Source: Adlercreutzia agrestimuris
GTDB lineage: Bacteria > Actinomycetota > Coriobacteriia > Coriobacteriales > Eggerthellaceae
Direction: 5' to 3'
Assembly: GCF_943193125.1 (NCBI RefSeq)
Contig: NZ_CALPCX010000001.1
Location: 124,001 to 188,000 of the forward strand
DNA length: 64,000 nucleotides
Each line of letters begins with the position of its first letter. Position 1 is the first letter of the stretch. Shown in pieces: positions 1 to 9,507 of the stretch. The notes below the pieces were generated by a model that had not been told where the DNA came from, did no database searches, and saw only the letters and a list, made by a program, of their open reading frames with translations. The translations under genes were made by a program, and so were the position numbers.

Positions 1-1341
1 ATCTTGGTGGCAGTTTTTGCCTATTGCAGACCTTCAATTCTGCGCGAGACGGCGTGGTCAACTGGATGCCTTATAATCTTCGGAATAAGCATTACTATGC
101 TCACCGTGGGCGTTCTCACGCAAAATCAGCTTATTGTCGCGTTGGGGAGTCCCTTTGGTGGCATTGGAAGCATTTGGTTTTCAGTACTGGTAGGACTTGC
201 GCTGATTCGCCTTCAGCCTCTGCGCGCGCTCACTATTATCCCAACTGCCTACATTGTCAATTTCGCACTTCAGTTCGCAGGCAATCAAATACTACCTACA
301 TTGCCTCTTGCAGCAAACGGAGTACTCTACTTCACATGCATAGCAGCTTCTTATATCCTCATTCGTTCGGACATTCACGAATTTCTTGCCCATATCCGAC
401 TTAACGTTGCACCGCGCGTTTTAGACGTAACCAATCCTGCAGCATTTTTGCCCTTTTCAAGTCCCGTATTCATATTGGTTGCTCTCTTTAATGCAGCATG
501 CGGATTTACTCTTGCCAGCCAAGCCATGCCAATAGCAAACAACTCGGTGATGCTTTCATTTATCCCTGTGTTCTTTGTCTTCTTGATCGTCATTACCGCA
601 CGCACGTCTTTTTCAAGCGACAGGCTCTATCACGTAGCAGCGCTCTTGGTTTTTGCAGGGCTTTTGGTGGCATCCATTACCCTTGCTGGCGCACATCTAC
701 CTCATCTTGTAGATATATCCCAAGCGTTACTACTTGGGGGTGTCAACTGCTTAGGCATTCTTACCTATTATGTTATATCTGCAGTTGGATCACGCAATCT
801 CTCGGGTGCATTCTTAACTTCAGCACTCATCACCGCTGCAGACTGGCTCGGCATGGGCATTGGCAGCGCAGTTGGATATCTCATGAAGGTATTCGGTGCG
901 CATTCCTACGATGCAGCACTGATTATTATGGCTGCCATACTCTTTGCATTTATGGCATACAACTTTATAGGAACGCACAATTTCAGCTTTCAAAATACCA
1001 TCCAAGAAGTGCAGCCGCTTCCCATTGCAGCACATCTTGCCGATTCAGATCAACGCTTGCTCTCGCAAGACAGCTTGCATGAACCTGCCGATACCACATC
1101 TGACCACACCCAGCAGCAACTCGCAGAAGCGTGCGCATCACTTGCGCAGACCTACGCTCTAACGCCTCGAGAATGTGATGTGCTTGCTCTTTTAGCGCGC
1201 GGACGAACCAGCGCGGTCATCCAAGAAAAACTCGTCTTATCACGCAACACCGTTAAGACCCATGTCAGGCACGTATACTCAAAGATGGACATCCATTCAC
1301 AGCAAGAGCTCATTGACCTCGTGGAAAAGGCAAGCCACTGA
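1..1341 (+). CDS. Membrane-embedded LuxR-family transcriptional regulator (5' end outside window)
   Basis: The frame is open from the first base, so the true start lies upstream; about 446 codons are visible. The first ~320 residues form a series of hydrophobic helices (about ten visible), followed by a polar linker. The C-terminal ~65 residues are a LuxR/GerE helix-turn-helix with the typical LTPRE, LARG and NTVKTHVRHVYSKMDIHS motifs. In Eggerthellaceae such proteins are thought to sense a small molecule through the membrane part and switch on a neighbouring oxidoreductase or transporter gene. The target is not visible here; the gene downstream is the convergent tlyA. It is a clear paralog of the regulator at 4167-5639. 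Confidence 0.85.
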   Translation: MLVAVFAYCRPSILRETAWSTGCLIIFGISITMLTVGVLTQNQLIVALGSPFGGIGSIWFSVLVGLALIRLQPLRALTIIPTAYIVNFALQFAGNQILPTLPLAANGVLYFTCIAASYILIRSDIHEFLAHIRLNVAPRVLDVTNPAAFLPFSSPVFILVALFNAACGFTLASQAMPIANNSVMLSFIPVFFVFLIVITARTSFSSDRLYHVAALLVFAGLLVASITLAGAHLPHLVDISQALLLGGVNCLGILTYYVISAVGSRNLSGAFLTSALITAADWLGMGIGSAVGYLMKVFGAHSYDAALIIMAAILFAFMAYNFIGTHNFSFQNTIQEVQPLPIAAHLADSDQRLLSQDSLHEPADTTSDHTQQQLAEACASLAQTYALTPRECDVLALLARGRTSAVIQEKLVLSRNTVKTHVRHVYSKMDIHSQQELIDLVEKASH

Positions 1342-1386
1342 TTGCGCAGTGACGTCACAACTTCCGTCTCATCCAAAGCAGTGCTT

Positions 1387-2208
1387 TCAACCTTCAAACA
1401 CCGCACGCACCAAATACTCAACGTTGCCCATCGGCCCAGTTATCGGCGAAACAACCACGCCCGCTTGCGCACTTTCTTTTGCATGAGAGCCGCCCGTAAC
1501 CACAAAACCTGCCGCCTCCAGCGCTGCGCAAACTTCGTCAACCGTTCTTTCGCGAACAGCTTCATCGCGAACAACCCCGTGATCGGTCTCCCCTGCTTGC
1601 GACTCAAATTGCGGCTTAACCAGCCCGATAAAAACACTTCCTGGCGAACAGAGGCGTGCAAACACAGGCGCTAACGCCGCCAAGCCAATGAAACTTAAAT
1701 CTGCCACCAAAAGCTCAAAGGGCGCACCAAGCTCTGCAGGATCAGCAAGCTTTATGTTAACGCGCTCAAAAACATTTACGCGCTCATCTTGTCGAAGCTG
1801 CCATGCAAGCTGACCATAATTGACATCCACGCAGGCAACCAGAGCGGCTCCCGCTTGCAGCAAGCAATCGGTAAAACCTCCGGTTGAAGAGCCTATGTCA
1901 ATACACGTCAACCCTTCAACTGACTGACCAAACGCATCGAGTGCGCCTTGCAACTTGTGTCCCCCGCGCGAAACAAAACGCTTGCCACCCCGCACAAAAA
2001 TATCTGCATTGGGTCGCACCTTAAGAGCTGCGCTTTGCACATATACATCGTCAACGCGAACCTCTCGCGCAAGAACCGACCGAAGTACTGCATCGGCATC
2101 GGCAAAATAGCCCTGCTCAACCAGCAGTTCATCAAGCCTCACTTTTTTTGGCGGCTTGGCGGGTCTACCGACGCGTGTATCAAGAGATTTGTTCTGTTGG
2201 TTTTCCAT
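1387..2208 (-). CDS. tlyA: TlyA family rRNA (cytidine-2'-O)-methyltransferase
   Basis: A 273-residue protein with an N-terminal S4 RNA-binding domain (about residues 24-85, starting VRLDELLVEQGYF). An RrmJ/FtsJ-like Rossmann methyltransferase domain follows, with an SAM-binding loop (CIDIGSSTGGFTDCLLQ) and VADLSFIG further on. TlyA proteins 2'-O-methylate cytidines in 16S and/or 23S rRNA, which affects susceptibility to capreomycin-like drugs; older annotations call them hemolysin A. The length matches the family. The start codon has only a weak Shine-Dalgarno sequence. A strong hairpin separates it from the flavoprotein gene upstream. Confidence 0.9.
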   Translation of the reverse strand: MENQQNKSLDTRVGRPAKPPKKVRLDELLVEQGYFADADAVLRSVLAREVRVDDVYVQSAALKVRPNADIFVRGGKRFVSRGGHKLQGALDAFGQSVEGLTCIDIGSSTGGFTDCLLQAGAALVACVDVNYGQLAWQLRQDERVNVFERVNIKLADPAELGAPFELLVADLSFIGLAALAPVFARLCSPGSVFIGLVKPQFESQAGETDHGVVRDEAVRERTVDEVCAALEAAGFVVTGGSHAKESAQAGVVVSPITGPMGNVEYLVRAVFEG

Positions 2209-2246
2209 GCAAGCAATAATAGCGAATCATTGCCCTGATGCAAGAG

Positions 2247-2282
2247 AGCCGCCCCACCTGAAATACTTCAGATGGGGCGGCT
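2247..2282 (-). terminator. Hairpin terminator after the flavoprotein gene
   Basis: A 16-bp stem (2247-2262 with 2267-2282, loop atac) lies between the flavoprotein stop and the tlyA start. On the minus strand its only imperfect pair is a G-U wobble. It is GC-rich at the base (agccgcccca) and followed on the minus strand by CTCTCTTGC rather than a clean U-run, so termination may be partial. Confidence 0.6.
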
Positions 2283-2322
2283 GGAGGGCAACAACTACCT
2301 ACTTAAGTAGAGTGAAAGTCCC

Positions 2323-3939
2323 TTATTTTGACGCTACTGCTTTTCCAACAACATAGCCTTGTGTGTGGCAGCGACCAAGAGAAAGACCTGGCACGGTCAT
2401 CGGGTAATCAGGGCTACCAAAGAAGTTGCCGGCACAATTGCCAATTGCATACAAACCTTCAATAGGCTCACCATCTGCATTGAGAACCTGCATGTCTGCG
2501 TTTACATTCACGCCGTGAATAATGGTTGAGAGACCAATATGGCGATGGATTCCATAAAACGGCGGCTCTTTGATAGCAGTCAGCCATTTCGCCTCTTTGC
2601 CCATGTCCTCGTCAATACCCTTTTCAACAAGCTCGTTGTAGCGCTCAACAGTCTTCACAAACGTTGCAACGTCGCTCAGACCAAGCTTTTCGCCAAGCTC
2701 TTCAATAGTATCTGCTTTGTAGGTATTAATGAGACTCTCGTAAACGCCAGTCTTCTCACCTGATTCTTCAGGCATATAGCTTGCCATTGCCTCAGGAGGC
2801 AACGCGGCTCCCGGCCACCCTTGGGTGTCGGTCATATAATTGCTATCGAATACCTGCGTATACCAACCTTGGTCTTCTTCGCTTCCTAAGAAATTGCCCA
2901 TTACAGACATAGGACAACGACCCTCATCGCAAAAACGAGTACCGTCGTTTTTGACGGCCAAGAAAGCAAAGTCAGCCATTGAGCCCGGACCAGCATCGAA
3001 GTCATGAAGCACCTTTGAACCACAGGCATCTTCCATGCGAGCACCAGCCCAAACCATCATCTTCTGACCGTCGCCTGTCTTCTTCTGCTCCTTGCGATAA
3101 ATATTAGACATCGCAGGCTCATAGTAAGCCATCATCTCGTCGTCATTTTCATAATCGCCCGTAGCAACAATGACGCCTTTTGCAGCATTGAATAAAATGT
3201 TGCCATCAGAGCTCTCAGCAATTACGCCGGTAACAGCACCTGACTCATCTTGTACTAGTTGCAGAGCGGGTGTCTCATAGAAGATTTCCATACCTTGCTG
3301 TTCAGCCCAATTAGCAATATCTCGCATACCATCGCCGGTATTGTAAGGCTTTGGACCGAAATCAAATGCAAAATAGGATACGTCATATCCATTAACCTGC
3401 TTAATTGCTGCAGTCCATTTTGCTGTCGAATCCACCATCTGCGCGCCAGCTTTTTCGCCAATCTCCCAAAGCCATTTAAGCGCTTCGCCAGAGTTGTAAG
3501 CCCATAAGCGTACCTGCTCGCGATCTGAGCGATGGCAGCAATCAGAATTGATCAGTGAGACTACCGCTTCAACGCCGCCGGGTGCCGTTTCGTCAAACAA
3601 AATTGAATCGCACGTATTTCCTTGCGAAATTGCGGTTGCTTCTTTCTGAAGCAATGCAACACGTGCACCTTCCTGGAAAGCCGAGATTGCTGCTGGCACT
3701 CCTGCAGCGCCCGCGCCAATAACTACAACGTCGTAATCTTTTGTCTCGGCAATATCAGTAATTGGTTCTGGTTTCTGGAAAAAAGCCGGAAGTGAGGCAT
3801 CCCCTGTTGCAGCTTCCCCCGTTGCTGCTACTGGAGTAGCTTGTTGGGGTGAACACCCGCCAAGCATTGAGGCTCCTGCAACACCTGCAGCAGCAATACC
3901 ACCAAACTTAAAGAGATCCCTGCGTGTGATTTCAGCCAT
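2323..3939 (-). CDS. Tat-exported FAD-binding fumarate reductase-like flavoprotein (lipoprotein)
   Basis: A 538-residue protein that begins with a twin-arginine signal (TRRDLFKFGG) followed by a lipobox (LGGC), so it is probably exported folded and lipid-anchored. The mature part has an FAD dinucleotide-binding fold (VVVIGAGAAGVPAAISAFQEGA, about residues 70-92) and a C-terminal FAD segment (YAIGNCAGNFFGSPDYP). It fits the FAD_binding_2/fumarate reductase family, whose members in Eggerthellaceae often reduce unsaturated dietary or host compounds as respiratory acceptors. There is no heme-binding CxxCH or FMN domain in the chain and no cytochrome partner next to it, so the electron donor must be encoded elsewhere. 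The substrate cannot be inferred. It is divergent from a LuxR regulator. Confidence 0.85.
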   Translation of the reverse strand: MAEITRRDLFKFGGIAAAGVAGASMLGGCSPQQATPVAATGEAATGDASLPAFFQKPEPITDIAETKDYDVVVIGAGAAGVPAAISAFQEGARVALLQKEATAISQGNTCDSILFDETAPGGVEAVVSLINSDCCHRSDREQVRLWAYNSGEALKWLWEIGEKAGAQMVDSTAKWTAAIKQVNGYDVSYFAFDFGPKPYNTGDGMRDIANWAEQQGMEIFYETPALQLVQDESGAVTGVIAESSDGNILFNAAKGVIVATGDYENDDEMMAYYEPAMSNIYRKEQKKTGDGQKMMVWAGARMEDACGSKVLHDFDAGPGSMADFAFLAVKNDGTRFCDEGRCPMSVMGNFLGSEEDQGWYTQVFDSNYMTDTQGWPGAALPPEAMASYMPEESGEKTGVYESLINTYKADTIEELGEKLGLSDVATFVKTVERYNELVEKGIDEDMGKEAKWLTAIKEPPFYGIHRHIGLSTIIHGVNVNADMQVLNADGEPIEGLYAIGNCAGNFFGSPDYPMTVPGLSLGRCHTQGYVVGKAVASK

Positions 3940-3987
3940 ATTACCCTCCTTGGTTAATTACTAACGACTGTGTCTGCAGATGCTACA

Positions 3988-4063
3988 GAATTCGTGCGAA
4001 TTCCGGCATCGACCATGCGACAATTCATTGGCTTATTCTTATAACCCCTTGGTATAACCCCTT
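3988..4063. promoter_or_regulatory. Operator-like repeats between flavoprotein and LuxR regulator
   Basis: Two elements lie in the 227-base divergent spacer. One is a perfect inverted repeat with 7-base arms (GAATTCG tg CGAATTC, 3988-4003). The other is an 11-base direct repeat, tataacccctt, at 4040-4050 and 4053-4063 with a 13-base period. Their position suggests binding sites for the adjacent LuxR regulator. That role is inferred. Confidence 0.4.
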
Positions 4064-4124
4064 ATTTTTTTGCAACAGACAAAAACTATACCCAACCACA
4101 ACCTGCAGTAATAAATACGCCCGA

Positions 4125-4130
4125 TATAAT
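4125..4130 (+). promoter_or_regulatory. Putative -10 element for the LuxR regulator
   Basis: A consensus TATAAT stands 37 bases before the chosen ATG. The -35 position (about 4102-4107) is weak, which fits a promoter needing activation. Confidence 0.35.
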
Positions 4131-4166
4131 CGTTATTGCGTTTTGCGAAAGGAGGAGACATTCGTC

Positions 4167-5639
4167 ATGACTGAAGCTACAGAACAATCAGTCAACACCA
4201 CCTCAGAGCAATCAGGTTCTCACCACCATCGTTTTCTGGGAGGCGTGTCTGTTCCGCTTGCTTTTTTGGGTTTAGGGGTTTATCGCGCTTGGATAGAAAT
4301 TGCCTTTGTTGGCCCATCGCTTGGAATACCTCTTCTTACTGCTTCAGCGCGCGATCTCTTCGACTGGGTTATGGTGTTTACCGCCACAGGATGCTTTCTC
4401 TTAGCACGCAAGATTGGGCCGTTTTATAACAAACGCAGTATTTATTTATTGAGCGGCATCACGCTTACCATTTCCACCATCATTTTGTTCTCTTCTTCAT
4501 GGGTCACCTTCCCTCTTCCCTTTATGGCTCAAGCCGCTGCACTCTGCGGTGGATTTGGTATAGGCATCATGATTCTCATATGGTCAGAGCTCTACGCATG
4601 CCTTAACCCTTTGCGCGTCGCGCTGTACTACTCTGCATCAATTATTGCTGGCGCACTCTTGATATATATTTATAGAGGCTTTATGCCCCCATGGCTTTTT
4701 GTTATGACTTCTATCCTTCCGGCAGCTTCGCTCCTTATGGCAAAGCAAGGCTTTGCGAGCCTTCCTCCTACCGAGCTACCTGCAACTGCTTGGACGCGCT
4801 TTTCTGTTCCGTGGAAAGCAGTGCTCTTTATGGGTGTTTACGCATTTGGCTATGGCCTTATGGAATCAGGCATGTACCAAGGTGTATTTGGTCCACATTC
4901 TGCACCAGGCACCATTTTTGTCGGCTTGCTCGTGTTTTTAGGCGTTGCATTTCGACAAGGTCGTTTTGACTTCAGTCTCATTTACCGTGTAGCACTTCCT
5001 CTTATTGTCATCGCGCTTTTTTTGGTGCCCACATTTGGCAACGTGCCGGGTCCCGTAGCAAGCTTTTGCATGAGTAGCGCTTATACGGCACAATCAATTC
5101 TCATTATGCTTATCATGGCAAATATTTGTTATCGGTACGGTGTCTCCGCTATCTGGCTTTTTGGTATTGAGCGCTCTGTTCGCCAAATCACTATGTGGCT
5201 TGGACGTGCTGTTGGCGACGTCGTCGAAACAACATCGCTCTTCGGTGACACAGGACACCTTATCGTGTCATTCTTGGCTATTGTTGCTGTTATTTTTGCA
5301 ACAACAATCTTGCTTTCAGAACGCGATCTATCAAGTCGATGGGGAGCAAACTTCCTTGCGGGTGGGACGGATAGCGCTGCCATGATTCGCAAGCAAGAAC
5401 TGGCTGATAGGTGTAGAGAAATAGCGCATCGATACAAATTATCGCCACGCGAAGAAGAAGTGCTTTTATTGCTTGCTCAGCACAAAACAGTTGGAATCAT
5501 CGAGCGAGAACTCTTTATTGCGAATGGCACAGCAAAGGCGCATGTTCGTCATGTCTATCAAAAACTTGATATCCATACGCGAAGCGAACTCTTTAATATG
5601 ATTGGGGTCGAATCGCGTGACGAAGATGCGCCTGTATAG
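4167..5639 (+). CDS. Membrane-embedded LuxR-family transcriptional regulator
   Basis: The ATG at 4167 is preceded by a strong Shine-Dalgarno sequence (aaaggaggaga, 4148-4157), so it is preferred over the upstream in-frame TTG at 4143. The product is 490 residues: a polar start, about 12 hydrophobic helices (to about residue 400), then a LuxR/GerE HTH with LSPREEEVLLLLAQ and GTAKAHVRHVYQKLDIHTR. It is divergent from the Tat flavoprotein, an arrangement seen for inducible reductases in Eggerthellaceae where the regulator responds to the reductase substrate. The pairing with 2323-3939 is therefore likely but inferred. The membrane part presumably binds the signal; no ligand can be read from the sequence. 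Confidence 0.88.
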   Translation: MTEATEQSVNTTSEQSGSHHHRFLGGVSVPLAFLGLGVYRAWIEIAFVGPSLGIPLLTASARDLFDWVMVFTATGCFLLARKIGPFYNKRSIYLLSGITLTISTIILFSSSWVTFPLPFMAQAAALCGGFGIGIMILIWSELYACLNPLRVALYYSASIIAGALLIYIYRGFMPPWLFVMTSILPAASLLMAKQGFASLPPTELPATAWTRFSVPWKAVLFMGVYAFGYGLMESGMYQGVFGPHSAPGTIFVGLLVFLGVAFRQGRFDFSLIYRVALPLIVIALFLVPTFGNVPGPVASFCMSSAYTAQSILIMLIMANICYRYGVSAIWLFGIERSVRQITMWLGRAVGDVVETTSLFGDTGHLIVSFLAIVAVIFATTILLSERDLSSRWGANFLAGGTDSAAMIRKQELADRCREIAHRYKLSPREEEVLLLLAQHKTVGIIERELFIANGTAKAHVRHVYQKLDIHTRSELFNMIGVESRDEDAPV

Positions 5640-5660
5640 TCCACAGCGTTATTGTTTTAC

Positions 5661-6710
5661 TTACGGAAGAAGCAGCTGTGCAATTTGCACGGCATTTAAA
5701 GCCGCACCTTTACGAATTTGATCAGCCACAATCCAGAAAGCCAATCCGTTGTCCACCGTAGGATCCTTACGAAGGCGGCCGACATAAGTTTCATCGGTTC
5801 CCGCCAAAAGACCTGGCATCGGATAGACATTGTTGTCAACCTCATCAAGCATCACAACGCCTGGAGCTTGCTCTAATGCTTCACGAGCAGCCTCAACTGA
5901 CACAGGTGCGCTAAATTCAACGTTGAGTGATTCGCCATGGCAGCGCAACACTGGCACGCGAACACACGTAGCAGCAACCTTAATGTTGTCATCCCCCATA
6001 ATTTTTTTGGTCTCAACAACCATCTTCCACTCTTCTTTAGTGGAATCATCCTCCAAGAATTTATCAATATGGGGAATGCAATTGAATGCGATACGATGCT
6101 GGAATGCAGAAACGGTCAGATCTTCATCGGGCGTACCATTGAGATATTCGCGCGTCTGATCAAACAACTCAGCCATAGCAGGTGCACCTGCGCCAGATGC
6201 TGCTTGATAGGTAGATACCACCACACGATCAATTGGAGCAATATCATAGAGCGGCTTCAAAGCTACCACCATTTGAATAGTTGAGCAATTCGGGTTAGCG
6301 ATAACGCCATTATGCCAGCTGATATCTTGGGGGTTTACCTCGGGCACAACAAGCGGCACATCCTCATCCATGCGAAATGCGCTTGAGTTATCAATCATAA
6401 CAGCACCTGCAGCCACAACCGCATCGCGCATTTCTTGAGAAACACTTGCTCCTGCAGAGAAAAGCGCAATATCAACGCCCTCAAATGATTCAGGAGTCAT
6501 CTCCTGTACAACAAGATCTCCTTCAGCAACATCACCGCACCCCAAAAACGGCAACTTCTTACCGGCACTGCGAGCACTTGCAAGCGCACGCACTTCAGAT
6601 GCCGGAAAATCCAGATCATGCAATACCTGCAAAAATTCAGCACCAACTGCACCTGTTGCGCCAGCAACAGCAACTACCGGGCGTGCAGGCATTTCTTTGG
6701 TCCAAGCCAT
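5661..6710 (-). CDS. asd: Aspartate-semialdehyde dehydrogenase
   Basis: A 349-residue enzyme that reduces aspartyl-4-phosphate to aspartate semialdehyde with NADPH. This is the second step towards lysine/diaminopimelate, threonine and methionine. An N-terminal nucleotide-binding loop (VAVAGATGAVG) and the catalytic cysteine in NPNCSTIQ (Cys142) are present, followed by QAASGAGAPA and a conserved RCHGESL histidine. The length is normal. It follows lysC by 17 bases on the same strand, so the two are almost certainly co-transcribed. Confidence 0.95.
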   Translation of the reverse strand: MAWTKEMPARPVVAVAGATGAVGAEFLQVLHDLDFPASEVRALASARSAGKKLPFLGCGDVAEGDLVVQEMTPESFEGVDIALFSAGASVSQEMRDAVVAAGAVMIDNSSAFRMDEDVPLVVPEVNPQDISWHNGVIANPNCSTIQMVVALKPLYDIAPIDRVVVSTYQAASGAGAPAMAELFDQTREYLNGTPDEDLTVSAFQHRIAFNCIPHIDKFLEDDSTKEEWKMVVETKKIMGDDNIKVAATCVRVPVLRCHGESLNVEFSAPVSVEAAREALEQAPGVVMLDEVDNNVYPMPGLLAGTDETYVGRLRKDPTVDNGLAFWIVADQIRKGAALNAVQIAQLLLP

Positions 6711-6727
6711 AAAGGGCTCCTCTCTTA

Positions 6728-8005
6728 CTAACGACCCTTGTTCATTTTTGCGGCAATTTCTTCAGCAGAAAGCTGCGTCTCTTCAAACACGCTATCTGAG
6801 TCAAGATCAAATGCCTTATGCAAGCAACGGACAGCAGCGGCAGCTTGAGCACCATCAACAACCACCGACAAACGAATTGGCGAAGTAGAAATAACCAAGA
6901 TGTTAATCTGGTTTTCGCCCAACACTTGGAAAGCTTTTGCAGCAACACCAGGTGACGACTTCATACCCGTGCCAACTAAGCTCACCTTAGCAATGTCTTC
7001 ATCTACTACATATTCACTAGCATTAATGTCACCTAAAATGCGATCAAGCGTCTCGCATGCACGTTTTTTGTCTGCACCAGGGCAGGTAAACGAGATGTCA
7101 GTAATGCCATCTTCTGAAATGTTTTGAATGATCATATCAACGTTTACATTGTTGCCAGCAAGAGCACCAAACACCTTAGCCGCAACACCCATCGTATCCG
7201 GCACGCCACGAATAGTGAACTTGATCTCAGAGGTGTCGTGTGCAATACCTGTAATGACCGCTTCTTCCATGTCTAACTCCTCTTTGATATACGTTCCTTC
7301 GGCATCAGAAAATGCTGAGCGCGAATGAATAACAACATTCCATTTGCGAGCGAATTCAACAGCACGCATCTGCAAAACGCCTGCTCCTGCACCCGAAAGC
7401 TCAAGCATATCCTCATATGAAACCTGATCAAGCTTACGCGCACGCGGGCAAATACGCGGGTCCGCCGAATAGACGCCATCTACATCCGAATAGATTTCGC
7501 ACACATCAGCATCAATGCCCCACGCCACTGCAACTGCTGTTGTGTCAGAACCACCACGGCCAAGTGTCGTAATGTCCCCATTGGCATCAATTCCTTGAAA
7601 ACCTGCCACGACAGGGATGATGCCTTTTTTGAGCGCTTCCATGATGCGCTCATTGTGCACCTTAACAATCTTTGCCTTATTGTGAGTTCCGTCAGTCTCA
7701 ATACCAGCCTGACGGCCCGTAAAGCTCATAGCCTTATAGCCGCGAGCTTCTATTGCCATAGCAAGCAATGTCATGGAAACTTGCTCACCAGTTGACAGGA
7801 GTCTGTCCATTTCTCGGGCTGGCGGATTGTCTGTCAGCGAAGCAGCAAGTCCTACCAATTCGTCAGTCGTTTTGCCCATAGCAGATACAACGGCAACCAC
7901 ATCATGACCAGCTTGTTTTTTGGCAATGAGTTTTTTGGCTACCATCTGAATGCGCTCAGGCGACGCAACTGAAGTACCCCCAAATTTCGCTACAATTAAC
8001 GACAT
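6728..8005 (-). CDS. lysC: Aspartate kinase
   Basis: The frame extends upstream to 8119, but the family start MSLIVAKFGGTSV lies at 8005, behind an AAGAAAGAG ribosome binding site, so the 425-residue product is chosen. It phosphorylates aspartate with ATP, the entry step of the aspartate family. Visible features are the kinase signature KFGGTSV at the N-terminus, GRGGSDTTA, and two C-terminal ACT domains that normally bind feedback amino acids (lysine/threonine). Within the ACT region are GTGMKSSPGVAAK and the NILVISTSPI strand. It is the first gene of a two-gene operon with asd. Confidence 0.95.
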   Translation of the reverse strand: MSLIVAKFGGTSVASPERIQMVAKKLIAKKQAGHDVVAVVSAMGKTTDELVGLAASLTDNPPAREMDRLLSTGEQVSMTLLAMAIEARGYKAMSFTGRQAGIETDGTHNKAKIVKVHNERIMEALKKGIIPVVAGFQGIDANGDITTLGRGGSDTTAVAVAWGIDADVCEIYSDVDGVYSADPRICPRARKLDQVSYEDMLELSGAGAGVLQMRAVEFARKWNVVIHSRSAFSDAEGTYIKEELDMEEAVITGIAHDTSEIKFTIRGVPDTMGVAAKVFGALAGNNVNVDMIIQNISEDGITDISFTCPGADKKRACETLDRILGDINASEYVVDEDIAKVSLVGTGMKSSPGVAAKAFQVLGENQINILVISTSPIRLSVVVDGAQAAAAVRCLHKAFDLDSDSVFEETQLSAEEIAAKMNKGR

Positions 8006-8140
8006 GGTGCTCTTTCTTATCGCATACGTACAGAATCGAGTGTCACTATAACAAATTAGAGCGACAAACTCACATTTCAAGCGTGCCCGTAACACACTTT
8101 TCACGGGGAATGCCACCAAGTGGCGGTGTATGGTGTGAGC

Positions 8141-9388
8141 TTATTGAGTCTCTTGCTGCTGTTCTGGCATACGAACAAGCAGGATAAATCCTAATATAAA
8201 CAAAACCGCTATGGATAAAACGCCCACCGACGCGTTACCGGTTATCTGGGTAAACAAGCTCACAAGAAACGTACCCATTACCGCTGCATACTTGCCAAAG
8301 ATATCAAAAAAGCCGTAATACTCGTTGGCATTCTCCTTTGGAATAAGCTTGCCAAACTCCGAACGAGAGAGCGCCTGTATGCCGCCTTGGAACATGCCCA
8401 CGCAGATTGCCAGAATCCAAAACTCCAGCGCTGTTCGCAAGAAAAATGCTGCGAAACCCGTGATACAGAAGTAGGCAAATACGCCAATCATGAGCATGCG
8501 CTTGGTACCCCACTTATTCGCCAATCTGCCATAGGCAATAGCGGAAGGAAATGCGACAAATTGGGTAACCAGCAGTGCCAACACTAATTGCGTAGCATCA
8601 ATACCCAGATCAGTGCCATAACTGGTAGACATCTTAATGATGGTATGCACGCCGTCTATATAGAAGAAAAATGCCAACATAAAGAGGCGAAGACGCTTGT
8701 CTTTGACGATCTTTTTCATCGTTTGTCCAAGACCGACAAAGGTCTGCTTAATTACGTGCGTGTGCGCAGGCTTGTAATGGGTTTGGTGAACATTACGAAT
8801 AAGCGGAATACTAAAGACAATCCACCAAAGCGCCGTAATCAGGAAGGCCAACTTCATGCCAAGCGCCATGTCAATGCCAAACGAAGAACCAAAAAGTACA
8901 ATTACCAACGAGATAATAAAAGGAATACACGAACCAATATAGCCAAAAGCATATCCCAGTGAAGACACTTCGTCGTAATCTTTTTCAGTGGTAGCATCAA
9001 CTAAAAATGCATCATAAAAAACCATAGAGCCATTAAGCATAATGGCTGCCACCACATACACCACCAAAAAAGGCAGTGCCTGAGTAGGAATGCCCAGCGC
9101 AGCACAGGCTACCGCACCAGTTCCCACCGTTCCCACAAAGAACTTTTTCTTATTTCCTTTGAGGTCTGCCAAGCTCCCCAAAAAAGGCATCAAAAGCGCA
9201 AGCGCTAATGAAGCTATAGTTTCAGCATAACCCCATGCCACCACGACAGGAGAACCCTCTTCAACCAGCGAAGCAAAATACACAGGAATCAATGCGGTGG
9301 AAAGCAGCACAAATGCTGAATTACCCACATCATACATAACCCAACTACGTTCTTCTTTAGTCAGCTTTTTGCCGAGAAGACCTGGCAT
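8141..9388 (-). CDS. MFS transporter, UMF1 (Atg22-like) family
   Basis: A 415-residue integral membrane protein with about 12 hydrophobic helices. The N-terminus (LTKEERSWVMYDVGNSAFV) carries the typical W-x-x-YD-x-x-NSAF motif of the UMF1/Atg22-like branch of the major facilitator superfamily. Yeast Atg22 exports amino acids from the vacuole; bacterial members are mostly uncharacterised. It lies 135 bases upstream of lysC on the same strand, so an amino-acid link is possible but speculative. Confidence 0.82.
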   Translation of the reverse strand: MPGLLGKKLTKEERSWVMYDVGNSAFVLLSTALIPVYFASLVEEGSPVVVAWGYAETIASLALALLMPFLGSLADLKGNKKKFFVGTVGTGAVACAALGIPTQALPFLVVYVVAAIMLNGSMVFYDAFLVDATTEKDYDEVSSLGYAFGYIGSCIPFIISLVIVLFGSSFGIDMALGMKLAFLITALWWIVFSIPLIRNVHQTHYKPAHTHVIKQTFVGLGQTMKKIVKDKRLRLFMLAFFFYIDGVHTIIKMSTSYGTDLGIDATQLVLALLVTQFVAFPSAIAYGRLANKWGTKRMLMIGVFAYFCITGFAAFFLRTALEFWILAICVGMFQGGIQALSRSEFGKLIPKENANEYYGFFDIFGKYAAVMGTFLVSLFTQITGNASVGVLSIAVLFILGFILLVRMPEQQQETQ

Positions 9389-9507
9389 GATACCCTTGCC
9401 TTTCTGTTGTTTTCATTTCGGAGCAATGCGGCTACTAAACAAAGCCTTGCTCATTGTATATGATTGAACAAACACGTTGCTTACGCACTGCAGAAATGGA
9501 GCAAACA

